NCBI RefSeq assembly: GCF_900111885.1
Contig: NZ_FOKG01000001.1
Location: 310,001-374,000, forward strand
Reading direction: 5' to 3'
Origin: Amycolatopsis marina
GTDB lineage: Bacteria; Actinomycetota; Actinomycetes; Mycobacteriales; Pseudonocardiaceae
DNA: 64,000 nt
Below the pieces are notes generated by a model. The model worked only from the letters and a program-made list of their open reading frames with translations. It was not told the origin of the DNA and did not search any database. Numbering within the stretch: position 1 is the stretch's first letter; every line of letters begins with the position of its first letter. Positions 34,812 to 43,635 of this stretch are shown in pieces. The position numbers and the translations under genes were made by a program.

Positions 34812-36688
34812 TTCTTGTCGCCCTCAGCCTTCTCGTCGGCTGCGTCGTCCACGATCTCGGCGTCGACAACATCGTCGTCGGCCTTGGCGGAGCCGCCGGC
34901 CTCGCCGCCTGCCGCACCCGCTGCCGCGCCTTCGGCACCCTCGGCCCCGGTCGCCGCGTACAGCGAGGTGGCCAGCTCCTGGGAAGCCGTGTTCAGCTTC
35001 TCGATGGAGTCCCGAATGGCTCCGGTGTCGGTGCCCTTGAGCGCCTCGTTGGCCTCGTCGATCGCCGTCTTGACCTTGCCCTTGAGCTCCTCGGGCAGCT
35101 TCTCGTCGTTGTCCTTGACGAACTTCTCGGTCTGGTAGACCAGCGTCTCCGCCTGGTTGCGGGTCTCCGCCTCCTCGCGGCGCTTCTTGTCCTCCTCGGC
35201 GTGCGCCTCGGCGTCCTTGACCATCCGGTCGATGTCGTCCTTCGGCAGCGCGGAGCCACCGGTGATGGTCATCGACTGTTCCTTGTTGGTGCCGAGGTCC
35301 TTGGCGGTGACGTGCACGATGCCGTTCGCGTCGATGTCGAAGGTGACCTCGATCTGCGGGACACCACGCGGCGCGGGGGGCAGCCCGGTCAGCTCGAACA
35401 TGCCGAGCTTCTTGTTGTGCGCCGCGATCTCGCGCTCACCCTGGAACACCTGGATCTGCACCGAGGGCTGGTTGTCGTCCGCGGTGGAGAAGATCTCCGA
35501 ACGCTTGGTCGGGATCGTGGTGTTGCGCTCGATGAGCTTGGTGAAGACACCGCCCTTGGTCTCGATACCCAGCGACAGCGGGGTCACGTCGAGCAGCAGG
35601 ACGTCCTTGACCTCACCCTTGAGCACACCGGCTTGCAGGGCGGCGCCGACGGCGACGACCTCGTCCGGGTTCACGCCCTTGTTCGGGTCCTTGCCGCCGG
35701 TCAGTTCCTTGACCAGGTCGGCGACGGCCGGCATCCGGGTGGAGCCACCGACGAGCACCACGTGGTCGATCTCGCTGACCGAGATGCCCGCGTCGCGGAC
35801 CACGTTGTTGAACGGGGCCTTGGTGCGGTCCAGCAGGTCGGAGGTGATCCGCTGGAACTCGGCACGAGACAGCGTCTCGTCCAGGAACAGCGGGTTCTTG
35901 TCCGCGTCCACGGTGATGTACGGCAGGTTGATGTTGGCGCTGTTCGAGCTGGACAGCTCGATCTTCGCCTTCTCCGCCGCCTCGCGGATGCGCTGCAGGG
36001 CCATCTTGTCCTTGGTCAGGTCGATGCCCTGGGACGCCTTGAACTTGTCCACGAGCCAGGTGACGATGCGCTCGTCCCAGTCGTCACCACCGAGGTGGTT
36101 GTCACCGCTGGTGGCCCGGACCTCGACGACACCCTCGCCGATCTCCAGCAGCGAGACGTCGAACGTGCCGCCACCGAGGTCGAAGACCAGGATGGTCTGT
36201 TCCTTCTCGCCCTTGTCCAGGCCGTAGGCCAGCGCCGCCGCGGTGGGCTCGTTGACGATCCGCAGGACGTTCAGGCCGGCGATCTGGCCCGCCTCCTTGG
36301 TGGCCTGTCGCTGCGCGTCCTCGAAGTACGCCGGAACCGTGATGACGGCGTCCGTGACGTCCTCGCCGAGGTAGGACTCCGCGTCCCGCTTGAGCTTCAT
36401 CAGCACCCGCGCGCTGATCTCCTGCGGCGTGTACTTCTTGTCGTCGATCTCGTTGTTCCAGTCGGTGCCGATGTGCCGCTTGACCGACCTGATGGTGCGG
36501 TCCACGTTGGTGACCGCCTGGTTCTTCGCCGACTGCCCGGTCAGCACTTCGCCGTTCTTGGCGAAGGCGACGACGGACGGGGTCGTCCGGGAACCTTCCG
36601 AGTTGGCGATGACCGTCGGCTCGCCGCCCTCCAGGACGGCGACGACCGAGTTGGTCGTACCGAGGTCGATGCCGACCGCTCGCGCCAT
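34808..36688 (-). CDS. dnaK: Molecular chaperone DnaK (Hsp70)
   Basis: 626 residues. [11 protein letters not shown] at the N-terminus is the phosphate-1 motif, [11 protein letters not shown] the phosphate-2 motif near 168, and [10 protein letters not shown] near 308 the third Hsp70 signature. The substrate-binding and lid domains follow, with an acidic Ala-rich tail. AGGAGG precedes the ATG. Two HAIR sites lie upstream, consistent with HspR control. Confidence 0.98.
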   Translation of the reverse strand: MARAVGIDLGTTNSVVAVLEGGEPTVIANSEGSRTTPSVVAFAKNGEVLTGQSAKNQAVTNVDRTIRSVKRHIGTDWNNEIDDKKYTPQEISARVLMKLKRDAESYLGEDVTDAVITVPAYFEDAQRQATKEAGQIAGLNVLRIVNEPTAAALAYGLDKGEKEQTILVFDLGGGTFDVSLLEIGEGVVEVRATSGDNHLGGDDWDERIVTWLVDKFKASQGIDLTKDKMALQRIREAAEKAKIELSSSNSANINLPYITVDADKNPLFLDETLSRAEFQRITSDLLDRTKAPFNNVVRDAGISVSEIDHVVLVGGSTRMPAVADLVKELTGGKDPNKGVNPDEVVAVGAALQAGVLKGEVKDVLLLDVTPLSLGIETKGGVFTKLIERNTTIPTKRSEIFSTADDNQPSVQIQVFQGEREIAAHNKKLGMFELTGLPPAPRGVPQIEVTFDIDANGIVHVTAKDLGTNKEQSMTITGGSALPKDDIDRMVKDAEAHAEEDKKRREEAETRNQAETLVYQTEKFVKDNDEKLPEELKGKVKTAIDEANEALKGTDTGAIRDSIEKLNTASQELATSLYAATGAEGAEGAAAGAAGGEAGGSAKADDDVVDAEIVDDAADEKAEGDKK

Positions 36689-36735
36689 GGGTGTTCCTCC
36701 TGTTGTCTGTCTCTGAGCTGCAGGCTTACATCCGC

Positions 36736-36811
36736 ATTGAGCGGGCCCTACTCAAGTCTTATCCCGAGATCCGAGCTGGGTCAAACCAGACTTGAGCCGG
36801 AAGCACTCAAC
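36736..36811. promoter_or_regulatory. Two HspR (HAIR) sites upstream of dnaK
   Basis: Site 1: ATTGAGC-N7-ACTCAAG at 36736-36756. Site 2: CTTGAGC-N7-ACTCAAC at 36791-36811. Each differs from CTTGAGT-N7-ACTCAAG at two positions, with exact 7-base spacing, at 48 and 103 bp from the dnaK ATG. Centre spacing is 55 bp. Confidence 0.85.
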
Positions 36812-36856
36812 CTTCTGGCCGGTCCAACGAACGACCACCGTGCTGTGTTCCCACGG

Positions 36857-37624
36857 TCAGGGGGTGCGAACTGTCACATCGCCGCTCGACGTGTCCAGCC
36901 GCAGCGTGTGCCCGGCGTCGCGGACCTGGTCGACGTTGATGGTCCGGTCGCCACTGTTGCTGTCGCCCTCGACGCGGTACGGCCCGTCCGGCATGGTGAG
37001 TTCGATGTCACCGCTGCTCGCGTCGGCGGTCACGCTCTGCGGCACGGTCATGATCAGTGTGATGTTTCCCGAGGACGCCTGTGCGTCCACCGGCCCGCGC
37101 AGTCCGTCGCCGGTCAGGTCCCCTGAACTGACCTCCGCGTCCACCGGTCCGCCGAGGTCGCTGAGTTGCACGTCCCCCGAACTCGCCACGATTCGCACCG
37201 GCCCCGCGACCTGCCGCACGGTCACGTCACCGGACGACGCGTTCACCTCCGCGGAGGCCACACCGGTCAGTTCGAGGTCGCCGGATCGCACGTCGCCGTT
37301 GATCTCGGTGCCTTCCGGCACCACCACGTCGTAGTCGACCGAGCACCACGAACCACAGTCACCGAGTTCGAGCGTCCCCTCGTCCACCGAGATGGACTCG
37401 TCGGGCTCACCCCAGCGGTACTCGAAACGCTGGTGCACAGTCGTCGACCGCACGTCGCCCACCCGGACCGCGACGTTGCCCGAGCCGTTGTCGATCAGCA
37501 CCTGGCGCACGCCGTCGACCTCGTCCGTGGCCTCCGTTGTGGCGTAGGACCACAGACCGAAGGCGAAGCTGGCACCGATTCCGATCATCGCGATCCCGCC
37601 GATCGCCAGCCACGCTCGCCCCAT
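36857..37624 (-). CDS. DUF4097 beta-repeat protein with N-terminal membrane segment
   Basis: 255 residues from ATG 37624 (GGGAGG upstream; a longer frame is rejected). An N-terminal hydrophobic segment (about 5-27) precedes a repeating beta structure with eight S-G-D/N turns (V-R-S-G-D, N-A-S-S-G-D, V-A-S-S-G-D and so on), the DUF4097 solenoid pattern. C-G-S-W-C near 88 could form a disulfide outside the membrane. Family members are linked to envelope or adhesion functions but are not characterised. Confidence 0.85.
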   Translation of the reverse strand: MGRAWLAIGGIAMIGIGASFAFGLWSYATTEATDEVDGVRQVLIDNGSGNVAVRVGDVRSTTVHQRFEYRWGEPDESISVDEGTLELGDCGSWCSVDYDVVVPEGTEINGDVRSGDLELTGVASAEVNASSGDVTVRQVAGPVRIVASSGDVQLSDLGGPVDAEVSSGDLTGDGLRGPVDAQASSGNITLIMTVPQSVTADASSGDIELTMPDGPYRVEGDSNSGDRTINVDQVRDAGHTLRLDTSSGDVTVRTP

Positions 37625-37813
37625 GATCTGCGTCCTCCCAGTGCAACTTTCCGGCCACGTGAACGCTAAGGCTCCACCGGCCCACTGGTCATCCGGGTGA
37701 ACCCCCGATTCCACCCTGAGGCTTCCCCTACCCCTCCCCCCGGACCGGCCTGTGCCGGATGGAGATCAGCACTAGCCTGACCGACGAAGGTGACGTCACG
37801 TTCAGGAGGCTCC

Positions 37814-38359
37814 ATGTCCACATCCCGGCCGCCCAACCCTTACGACTTCCTGCCCTCGGTGCAGAGTTTCACCCTGCGCAGTGACGACATCGCCGACGAC
37901 GCGACGCTGCCCGCCCCGCAGCTTTCCGGCATCTTCGGCGCAGGCGGCGAGGACCGGTCGCCGCACCTGGCCTGGTCCGGTTTCCCGGATGACACCAAGA
38001 GCTTCGCCGTGACCTGCTTCGATCCGGACGCACCCACCGCGAGCGGGTTCTGGCACTGGGCGGTGTTCGACCTGCCCGCCTCGACCACGGAGTTGCGCAC
38101 GGGCGCGGGCAGCGCCAGTGGGTCGGACCTGCCGCAGGGCGCGGTGACCCTCAAGTGCGACGGCGGTGTGACCCAGTATCTCGGCGCCGCGCCGCCTCCG
38201 GGCCACGGGCCGCACCGGTACTTCTTCGTCGTGCACGCACTCGATGTGGAGACGCTGGGAGTCGGCGAGGACGCCACCCCCGCGTTCCTCGGGTTCAACA
38301 TGTTCGGTCACACACTCGGCCGGGCGATGCTCGTCCCGGTGTACGAGAACAAGGGCTGA
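37814..38359 (+). CDS. YbhB/YbcL family (PEBP-like) protein
   Basis: 181 residues from ATG 37814, where AGGAGG lies five bases upstream; an earlier in-frame start at 37790 has none. The phosphatidylethanolamine-binding-protein fold shows in S-P-H-L-A-W-S-G-F-P, C-F-D-P-D-A-P-T-A-S-G-F-W-H-W-A-V-F-D-L-P and H-R-Y-F-F-V-V-H-A-L-D, with the ligand-pocket D-P-D and H-R residues intact. The family binds anions or small ligands; no enzymatic role is established. A strong hairpin follows the gene. Confidence 0.92.
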   Translation: MSTSRPPNPYDFLPSVQSFTLRSDDIADDATLPAPQLSGIFGAGGEDRSPHLAWSGFPDDTKSFAVTCFDPDAPTASGFWHWAVFDLPASTTELRTGAGSASGSDLPQGAVTLKCDGGVTQYLGAAPPPGHGPHRYFFVVHALDVETLGVGEDATPAFLGFNMFGHTLGRAMLVPVYENKG

Positions 38360-38374
38360 CCTCGCCCGCCCCGA

Positions 38375-38407
38375 GCCGGGAACTGGTGTCGAAACACAGT
38401 TCCCGGC
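38375..38407. terminator. Hairpin after the YbhB-type gene
   Basis: GCCGGGAACTG (38375-38385) and CAGTTCCCGGC (38397-38407), 11-bp arms with an 11-base loop, between the convergent YbhB gene and the pseudogene. Confidence 0.7.
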
Positions 38408-38430
38408 GGGGCTTCCGCGGGACTACGTAC

Positions 38431-38712
38431 TCAGGCGTGACTATCTGTTCCGAGTACAGGTACGGCCGCGCCTGATGCCGTCATTCCAGCGCTGCAGGAT
38501 GGCCACGATCGTGGCTCCGTTGTCATGCGTATCGGTCGCGTAGAGCTTTCGCCGTCATGTAGGAATTTGGCATGTCCGCCAACAACGGTGACCTTGATGT
38601 CTTGGCCTGCCGCTGGCGCGGCGGACGCGGTGGCGGCACCCAGTGTGGACCCCAGAACGAGCGCAGCCGCAACAGCGGACATGCCGGAAACGAACGCACG
38701 ACTACACCTCAT
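38431..38712 (-). pseudogene. Frameshifted relic of a small secreted protein
   Basis: ATG 38712 follows GGGAGGGAG and encodes a signal peptide ending A-T-A-S-A-A-P, then D-I-K-V-T-V-V-G-G-H-A-K-F-L-H-D-G-E, which parallels N-A-A-V-I-G-D-H-G-Y-V-T-F-A-H-K-G-E of the intact neighbour at 38923. After that codon the frame loses the pattern. One base shifted, the DNA reads K-L-Y-A-T-D-T-H-D-N-G-A-T-I-V-A-I-L-Q-R-W-N-D-G, matching the neighbour again, then stops at 38441. So a single-base deletion plus truncation is likely, unless the base is a sequencing error. Confidence 0.6.
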
Positions 38713-38922
38713 TCTCTTTCTCCCTCCCGGCGCAGATCCTGTCGCCCCACGACACGAGTCGCGAGCAGCAGGAATTCTGTCCTGCGGCGACATCAGTTCA
38801 CGGCCATGGCGCGAGGTCGACGAGCACGAAGAAACGCCCGGCCAGTCTCAAGTCGGCGAGTTCCTCACCGCCCGTCCACGGAGCGGGTACGGTTCCGGCC
38901 GCGGCCAACCGCGGCAGACTTC

Positions 38923-39297
38923 TCAGGCCAGAGCAAGGCGCCAGTTGGAGCACTTCTTGCCTTCCTCGCACACCCGCAACTTCACCTCGGTGCTCTCGGC
39001 GATGGACAGATCGACCGAACTGCCGCCGTCGGCCGGACCGTTGGAATCGGTAACCGATGCCCGGATCTTTCCGTCCCAAAACAATTGCGCCTTCACCCAG
39101 ATTCCATTTTCTTCTGCGTAGGCCGAAAGAATCTCGCCCTTGTGCGCGAAGGTCACGTATCCGTGGTCCCCGATGACAGCGGCGTTTAGCCCAGGCACCG
39201 GCGCGGCAGACGCGGGGGCGCTCCCCATCGTCACCGCCAGTGCCAGAATTGCCCCCACTGCACCAACCTTTGAGACAGCTGAACGACGGTCAGCCAT
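38923..39297 (-). CDS. Small secreted protein
   Basis: 124 residues with a Sec signal peptide (basic N-terminus, hydrophobic core A-V-G-A-I-L-A-L-A-V-T-M, cleavage near A-S-A-A-P at about residue 31). The mature part of about 92 residues contains two Cys (V-C-E-E-G-K-K-C-S-N-W) that probably pair near the C-terminus, and W-V-K-A-Q-L-F-W-D-G-K-I-R-A. No family was recognised. GGAGGG and AAAGG precede the ATG. It is a paralogue of the frameshifted copy downstream, and the leader sequences are also alike, which indicates tandem duplication. Confidence 0.8.
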   Translation of the reverse strand: MADRRSAVSKVGAVGAILALAVTMGSAPASAAPVPGLNAAVIGDHGYVTFAHKGEILSAYAEENGIWVKAQLFWDGKIRASVTDSNGPADGGSSVDLSIAESTEVKLRVCEEGKKCSNWRLALA

Positions 39298-39335
39298 TGC
39301 CTTTCTCCCTCCGACGAAGAAACCGATTGCGAAAG

Positions 39336-39350
39336 CGTGTCCAGGACACG
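39336..39350. promoter_or_regulatory. Palindrome upstream of the secreted-protein gene
   Basis: CGTGTCC-A-GGACACG, a 15-bp palindrome within a longer imperfect inverted repeat (39329-39356, one bulge), 39 bases upstream of the ATG at 39297. It could be an operator or a 5'-leader hairpin. The 227-bp gap up to the GNAT gene otherwise holds two TACGGTT direct repeats and no gene. Confidence 0.45.
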
Positions 39351-39524
39351 TTTCGCGGGACGCACCCGAGCATGGCTGTAGCAGTGGCCAAGAGATGTGC
39401 GCGAACCGGCAACGGCCGGAGCAGCCGAACTCCAGGTCAGGAGGACGATTCCGCGTGTCACGGTCGTCTCATACGGTTTACGTACGGTTACCGTCAGCGA
39501 CGACGATTCCTCTCGACCGCTCCG

Positions 39525-39953
39525 TCAGGAGTGCTTCGACGGCCGTTCCAGGTAGGTCCGGTCCGGCTCACGGAAGCCGAACCGGGAGTACAGCTCGTGC
39601 GCGTCGTCGGTATGCAACATCCACCGGAATCCCGCGCCCGGGCCGTTGTCGATCATCTCGCGCACCAGCGCCACGCCAAGGCCGTGACCGCGGGCGGACC
39701 GGTCGATGTAGACGTCGGCGAGATAGGCGCTCGCGACTCCGTCGGAGAAGGCGCGTGCGAATCCGACCATTCGCCCGGACGACAGTTCGTACACCCCGAC
39801 GACCCGCCAAGCCGCAGCCAGTTGGGCCTCGACCTGTTCCCGGCTCCGCCACCGACCCCAGTACGGTTCGGTGGAGAGGAACGCCCAGAGCGTATCCACG
39901 TCCACCCGAGCGGGGTCGTCATCGAGCTCGTGGTCACCACAGGGCGTACGCAT
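39525..39953 (-). CDS. GNAT-family N-acetyltransferase
   Basis: 142 residues. The acetyl-CoA-binding core is Y-L-A-D-V-Y-I-D-R-S-A-R-G-H-G-L-G-V-A-L-V (about 76-96), with R-x-x-G-x-G/A represented by R-G-H-G-L-G. The family acetylates amines of antibiotics, proteins or metabolites. It is short but complete. It is divergent from the epimerase gene with 91 bases between starts, so the two may share a control region. The substrate is unknown. Confidence 0.85.
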   Translation of the reverse strand: MRTPCGDHELDDDPARVDVDTLWAFLSTEPYWGRWRSREQVEAQLAAAWRVVGVYELSSGRMVGFARAFSDGVASAYLADVYIDRSARGHGLGVALVREMIDNGPGAGFRWMLHTDDAHELYSRFGFREPDRTYLERPSKHS

Positions 39954-40044
39954 GGCGCGAAGCTATCAGCGGCCTGCGACAGTGCGCGACGACCGTCAAC
40001 GGGTCTCACCGTGGCCTCCGGTGCCCACAGGTACCTTGACCCTC

Positions 40045-40992
40045 ATGGCTGACCCGATCACCTCGGACCTGCCCCGCGTCGTGGTCACCGGCGGCTGCGG
40101 CTTCATCGGCCGTGCCGTCGTCGCCGCCTTCCGGCGCAGGGGAGCACAAGTCACGGTCATCGACCGGGAGCCGATGACCACCGCCGACACCGGGATCACG
40201 GTCGTCACGGGCGATCTCGCCGACCCGGACGCGCTGGACGCCGCCATCACTCCCGGCACGGACGGCATCGTCCATCTGGCCGCGCTGACCTCGGTGCTGC
40301 GGTCCGTGGAGTTGCCCGTCGAGACCTATGCCGAGAACGTCGCGATCACCCAGGAACTCCTCGAAAGAGCCAGGACCCACCGGATACCGAGGTTTCTCCT
40401 CGCCTCCACCAACGCCGTGGTCGGGGACGTGGGCACATCGACGATCACCGAGGACATGCCACTGCGGCCACTCACTCCGTACGGTGCGACCAAGGCCGCC
40501 TGCGAGATGTTGCTGTCCGGCTACTCGGGCGCGTACGGCCTCGCCGCCTGCGCGTTGCGGTTCACCAACGTCTACGGGCCCGGTATGTCGCATAAGGACA
40601 GTTTCGTGCCGCGGCTGATGCGGGCCGCGCTCGCCGGAACCGGTGTCCGCGTCTACGGCGACGGACTGCAGCGCCGAGATCTGGTCAACCTCGACGACGT
40701 CGTACGCGGGATTCTGCTCGCGTGGGACTCCCGGTACTCGGGGCGGGCGATCCTCGGCTCGGGCAGGTCCGTCTCGGTGCTGGAGCTGATCGAGGCCGTC
40801 CGTGAGGTCACCGGCGCATCACTGCCCGTGCAGCACGTCCCGGCGCCGAAGGGTGAGATGCCCGCGGTGCTGGTCGATGTGTCCGGTTCCGCCGAGTCGA
40901 TCGGCTACCGGCCCTCGGTCGAACTCGCGGAGGGACTGACGGGGGTCTGGAAGTACTTCCTCGACCATGAAGGGCGGATCGTGGTCGAGTGA
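40045..40992 (+). CDS. NAD-dependent epimerase/dehydratase (nucleotide-sugar type)
   Basis: 315 residues from ATG 40045; the longer upstream frame overlaps the divergent GNAT gene. T-G-G-C-G-F-I-G near residue 14 binds NAD, Y-G-A-T-K near 147 carries the catalytic Tyr and Lys, and R-F-T-N-V-Y-G-P-G and D-G-L-Q-R-R-D-L-V-N-L-D-D-V match extended SDRs acting on UDP/GDP/dTDP sugars. Its stop overlaps the GTG of the glycosyltransferase gene by 4 bases. It probably supplies a modified sugar to that enzyme; 4-epimerase activity is plausible but not proved. Confidence 0.9.
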   Translation: MADPITSDLPRVVVTGGCGFIGRAVVAAFRRRGAQVTVIDREPMTTADTGITVVTGDLADPDALDAAITPGTDGIVHLAALTSVLRSVELPVETYAENVAITQELLERARTHRIPRFLLASTNAVVGDVGTSTITEDMPLRPLTPYGATKAACEMLLSGYSGAYGLAACALRFTNVYGPGMSHKDSFVPRLMRAALAGTGVRVYGDGLQRRDLVNLDDVVRGILLAWDSRYSGRAILGSGRSVSVLELIEAVREVTGASLPVQHVPAPKGEMPAVLVDVSGSAESIGYRPSVELAEGLTGVWKYFLDHEGRIVVE

Positions 40993-43211
40993 CCGGACTC
41001 CTTCGCCGCCACTGGCTGCTGTGCCTGCTGCTCGTCGCCGGCATCACCCTGCGGGTGCTGGTCTGGCTCGCGTACCAGCCCGCGCTGCTCTACATCGACT
41101 CGTTCCGGTATCTGGCCAATGTGGACGCGTTGCGGCCCGACCACCTCAACCCGCTCGGCTACGACCTGGTGCTGGCACCTCTGCTCGCGATCGGCGGGCT
41201 CGCGTTCACCGCGGCCGTGCAGCATGTGCTCGGGCTGGCTGTCGCTGTCGCACTGTACGCACTCGCGCTTCGGCACAACGTGCCACGCTGGGTCGCCGCG
41301 ATCGTCGCAGGGATCGTCCTGCTCGACGGCTACCAACTCCAGATCGAGCAGAACATCATGTCCGAGATCTGGTTCCAGGCACTGCTGGTCGGCATGCTGT
41401 GGCTGCTGCTCGGGCGAGGCGAGCCGAACTGGCGGCGGTCGGCCGTGGCCGGTCTGCTGCTGGGTGCCGCGATGATGACCCGCACCATCGGAGTCACCAT
41501 TCTGGTCCCGGTGGTGCTCTACCTGATCGTGGCGGGTGGGGCCTGGCGCAACCGCGCGGGCTGGCATCGCATCGCGGTACGCGGAACGGCCTGCCTGCTG
41601 GGTTTCGCCGTCGTGGTCGGGTCCTATGCGGGCTACTTCCGTTCCGTCACGGGCGAATGGGGCCTGACCGGTGCTTCGTCGCATGTGCTCTACGGGCGTA
41701 TGGCGACCATCGCGAAGTGCGATCAGCTCCCGCTCGACGAAACCCTGAAGCGCTTCTGCCCCTCGACTCCGGTCGAAGAGCGCAAGGGCGTCGACTACTA
41801 CACCCACTTCGTCTACGGCGATTCGGACTGGCCCGGCGCGCTTCCGCCAGGCCGGAGCAAGCAGCAACTCGCTGACGAGTTCGGCATGATCGTGCTGCGG
41901 AACCAGCCGGTCGACCTCGCAGTGGCCGTGCTGAAGGACTTCGCGAAGAACTTCGCGCCGACGAAGACCACGTCCCCGAACGACGTTCCGGTGGACAGGT
42001 GGCAGTTTCAGCTGGAGTACCCGGATTTCGACGGAGCCATCGACCCTGCCGCGTTCGACAAGACGGCACTCATCCATGACGGGGTCCGCACCTCTGCGGA
42101 CGAGGATCTGGCCCGGTTCCTGCGCGATTACCAGCTCAGCGTCGGCTACACACCAGGACCGCTGCTGGCGCTGGCCGGACTGCTCGGACTGGCCGCGGCC
42201 GCCGGGGTGGGGCGGGCCCGGCGTTCCGGGCTGCGATCGGCCGCACTGCTCACCACCGGCAGCGGGCTGATCATCCTGCTCGGTTCGGCCGCGTTCGAGT
42301 TCTCCTGGCGCTACCAGTTGCCCGCTCTGGTGCTGCTGCCGCTCGGTGGCGCGATCGGGCTCACGGCCTTGCTGGGCCGCCGCATGCCCGCGCCCGCTCG
42401 GCGCAGGGTGAAGCTGGCCGCCTTTCCGGACGACGTGGACAAAGCGGCCATGAGGGAGTTCCGGGAGCGCTACGGCGACTCCCCACTGTCACAGCTGGTC
42501 GTGGTGATCGCGGCCTACAACGAGGCGGACGGGATCGGCACGGTCCTGCGGAACATGCCGACGCGCTGCGGGGAGCTACCGGTGTCCGTGCTCGTCGTCG
42601 TCGACGGCGCGACCGACGACACCGCGAAGGTGGCCGCCGAGAACGGCGCACTGGTCTGCGTGGCACCACGCAACCGAGGGCAGGGCGCGGCACTGCGGCT
42701 CGGTTACCACCTCGCCGCCGCCGGTGGCGCGGACTACGTCGTCACCACCGACGCCGACGGGCAGTACGACAACGCCGAACTGCCGCTGCTGATGCGGCCG
42801 TTGCTGGACGGGAGGGCCGACTTCGTCACCGGGTCCCGGAGGCTGGGCAGCGAACAGGCCGACAGCCGAGTGCGCTGGCTGGGCGTGCGGGTCTTCGCCG
42901 GACTGGCCTCGATCCTGACCTGGCGGCGAATCACCGACACCTCGTTCGGGTTCCGCGCCATGCGGGCCGAACTCGCGTGCTCGGTGACGTTGCGGGAGCC
43001 GCAGTACCAGTCCTCCGAACTGTTGCTGGGCGTGCTGGCGCGCCGCGCGCGGGTCGTCGAACTGCCGATGAGCATGCGGCTGCGCGGGAACGGGAAGAGC
43101 AAAAAGGGGCACAGCCTGGTCTACGGCGCCAACTACGCCAGGGTCATGACCGGGACGTGGTTGCGGGAGTACGTGTTGCGCCGTCTGCGCCGCCATTCTG
43201 TCCGCCATTGA
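40989..43211 (+). CDS. Two-domain membrane glycosyltransferase (GT-C-like plus GT2)
   Basis: 740 residues. The N-terminal half (about 1-440) has about ten helices with Y-I-D-S-F-R-Y near residue 35 and large loops, resembling polyprenyl-phosphate-sugar-dependent GT-C enzymes. The C-terminal half is a GT2 domain: V-V-V-I-A-A-Y-N-E-A-D-G near 505, D-A-D-G-Q-Y-D near 590 (the D-x-D metal site) and S-F-G-F-R near 655, like dolichyl-phosphate mannose synthases. One chain may thus make a lipid-linked sugar and transfer it. The 3' end overlaps the opposite-strand GtrA gene by 68 bp. Confidence 0.86.
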   Translation: MTGLLRRHWLLCLLLVAGITLRVLVWLAYQPALLYIDSFRYLANVDALRPDHLNPLGYDLVLAPLLAIGGLAFTAAVQHVLGLAVAVALYALALRHNVPRWVAAIVAGIVLLDGYQLQIEQNIMSEIWFQALLVGMLWLLLGRGEPNWRRSAVAGLLLGAAMMTRTIGVTILVPVVLYLIVAGGAWRNRAGWHRIAVRGTACLLGFAVVVGSYAGYFRSVTGEWGLTGASSHVLYGRMATIAKCDQLPLDETLKRFCPSTPVEERKGVDYYTHFVYGDSDWPGALPPGRSKQQLADEFGMIVLRNQPVDLAVAVLKDFAKNFAPTKTTSPNDVPVDRWQFQLEYPDFDGAIDPAAFDKTALIHDGVRTSADEDLARFLRDYQLSVGYTPGPLLALAGLLGLAAAAGVGRARRSGLRSAALLTTGSGLIILLGSAAFEFSWRYQLPALVLLPLGGAIGLTALLGRRMPAPARRRVKLAAFPDDVDKAAMREFRERYGDSPLSQLVVVIAAYNEADGIGTVLRNMPTRCGELPVSVLVVVDGATDDTAKVAAENGALVCVAPRNRGQGAALRLGYHLAAAGGADYVVTTDADGQYDNAELPLLMRPLLDGRADFVTGSRRLGSEQADSRVRWLGVRVFAGLASILTWRRITDTSFGFRAMRAELACSVTLREPQYQSSELLLGVLARRARVVELPMSMRLRGNGKSKKGHSLVYGANYARVMTGTWLREYVLRRLRRHSVRH

Positions 43212-43635
43212 ACACATACCGGTTGAACAGCACGAACTTCAGCACGAACATGAAGCCGTACGTGGCCAGGAAGACCGCGCCGACGAGCAGGACCTGCCAG
43301 GTGTGCGACTCGATCCTGTCCCGCAGCCACGCGTCGGCGACGGTGGTGACGGCAGCGGCGGTGGCTGCCGTGATGATGACGATGACCGCGTACGGCAGCA
43401 GTTCGCGACCGGGGTCCGCACGGCCGGTCCGCCGCCACGCCCAGTACCGGTTCAGCAGATAGTTCGGCACGGCGCCCGCCGCCCAGGCGATCCCGCTCGC
43501 GAGCACCGGCAGCGCACCGAGGCCGTAGCTGATCAGGAAGGCGGCTTCACTGATCGCGGCCGCGATCACCGAGGCCGCGGTGTAGCGGCCCCACAGCAGT
43601 GCGCGGGCGCTCCGCAGGCGGTTCGGCACCATCAA
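43144..43635 (-). CDS. GtrA-family membrane protein
   Basis: 163 residues with four helices and the short charged loops typical of GtrA-like proteins; N-Y-L-L-N-R-Y-W-A-W-R and L-F-N-R-Y-V-F are conserved spots. GtrA proteins are thought to flip or stabilise polyprenyl-phosphate-linked sugars. It converges on the two-domain glycosyltransferase, and the tails of the two genes overlap by 68 bp. Its start overlaps the methyltransferase stop by 4 bases, so those two are one unit. Confidence 0.88.
   Translation of the reverse strand: MMVPNRLRSARALLWGRYTAASVIAAAISEAAFLISYGLGALPVLASGIAWAAGAVPNYLLNRYWAWRRTGRADPGRELLPYAVIVIITAATAAAVTTVADAWLRDRIESHTWQVLLVGAVFLATYGFMFVLKFVLFNRYVFNGGQNGGADGATRTPATTSRS

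Noticed and set aside
34670..37126. Open frame of 818 codons antisense to dnaK/grpE
   Set aside because: DnaK and GrpE are certain, and the antisense product is repetitive Asp/Val/Arg-rich without domains.
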